Origin: an uncultured Burkholderiaceae bacterium | Lineage (GTDB): Bacteria > Pseudomonadota > Gammaproteobacteria > Burkholderiales > Burkholderiaceae | Direction of reading: 5' to 3' | Length of the DNA stretch: 14,659 nt | Assembly: GCA_937871985.1 (NCBI GenBank) | Contig: CALMPB010000424.1 | Coordinates: 1 to 14,659 of the forward strand | Shown here: piece by piece, positions 13,823 through 14,659 of the stretch | Position numbering within the stretch: the stretch's first letter is position 1 | How the letters are laid out: the number at the start of each line of letters is the position of its first letter | Notes under the pieces: model-generated | What the model was told of the DNA's origin: nothing | The model's input: the letters and a program-made list of their open reading frames with translations, nothing else | Databases searched by the model: none | Made by a program: the position numbers and the translations under genes

Positions 13823-14659
<837 letters not shown>

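Overview
The window is a compact, GC-rich stretch of bacterial chromosome. It most resembles a betaproteobacterium of the order Burkholderiales, and probably the family Alcaligenaceae (the Bordetella/Achromobacter neighbourhood). This placement rests on recognised protein sequences and gene order: a cytochrome bc1 operon followed by sspA-sspB, and murA-his genes running into tatABC. I ran no database search, so the genus is open. No mobile element, CRISPR array, phage gene or foreign island was seen, and no stretch over 300 bases lacks a gene.

Layout from left to right. (1) 1-134: tRNA-Thr(TGT) on the minus strand with its terminator. (2) 206-4419, all minus, transcribed right to left: petA (Rieske protein), petB (cytochrome b), petC (cytochrome c1), then sspA and sspB. 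Two tandem hairpins separate petC from sspA, and one hairpin separates sspA from sspB. (3) 4420-4540: a divergent control region whose two predicted -10 elements overlap. (4) 4541-4990: mscL on the plus strand, converging on a minus-strand NIF3-family metal-binding protein (5007-5783). (5) 5801-6937: a membrane-anchored DegS-like serine protease on the plus strand. Its start lies only 17 bases from the divergent NIF3 start. (6) 6962-14658, all minus: the 3' end of murA, then hisG, hisD, hisB, hisH, hisA, hisF, hisI, hisE, tatA, tatB and tatC. Many of these genes overlap by 4 bases, which suggests a single transcript with translational coupling.

How the genes work together. PetABC form the ubiquinol:cytochrome c oxidoreductase. 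PetA carries a twin-arginine signal anchor, so it is a likely client of the TatABC translocase encoded in the same window. SspA and SspB are stress and proteolysis regulators. The his genes cover every step from PRPP + ATP to histidine except two: the aminotransferase step (hisC is missing between hisD and hisB) and histidinol phosphatase, which is usually encoded elsewhere. HisG is the short form and needs a HisZ partner, which is not encoded here.

The region is mostly housekeeping. I found no convincing new system. The points most worth a second look are the missing hisC, the divergent petA/mscL promoter, the tandem hairpins before sspA, and the PVWY variant of the cytochrome b Qo motif.
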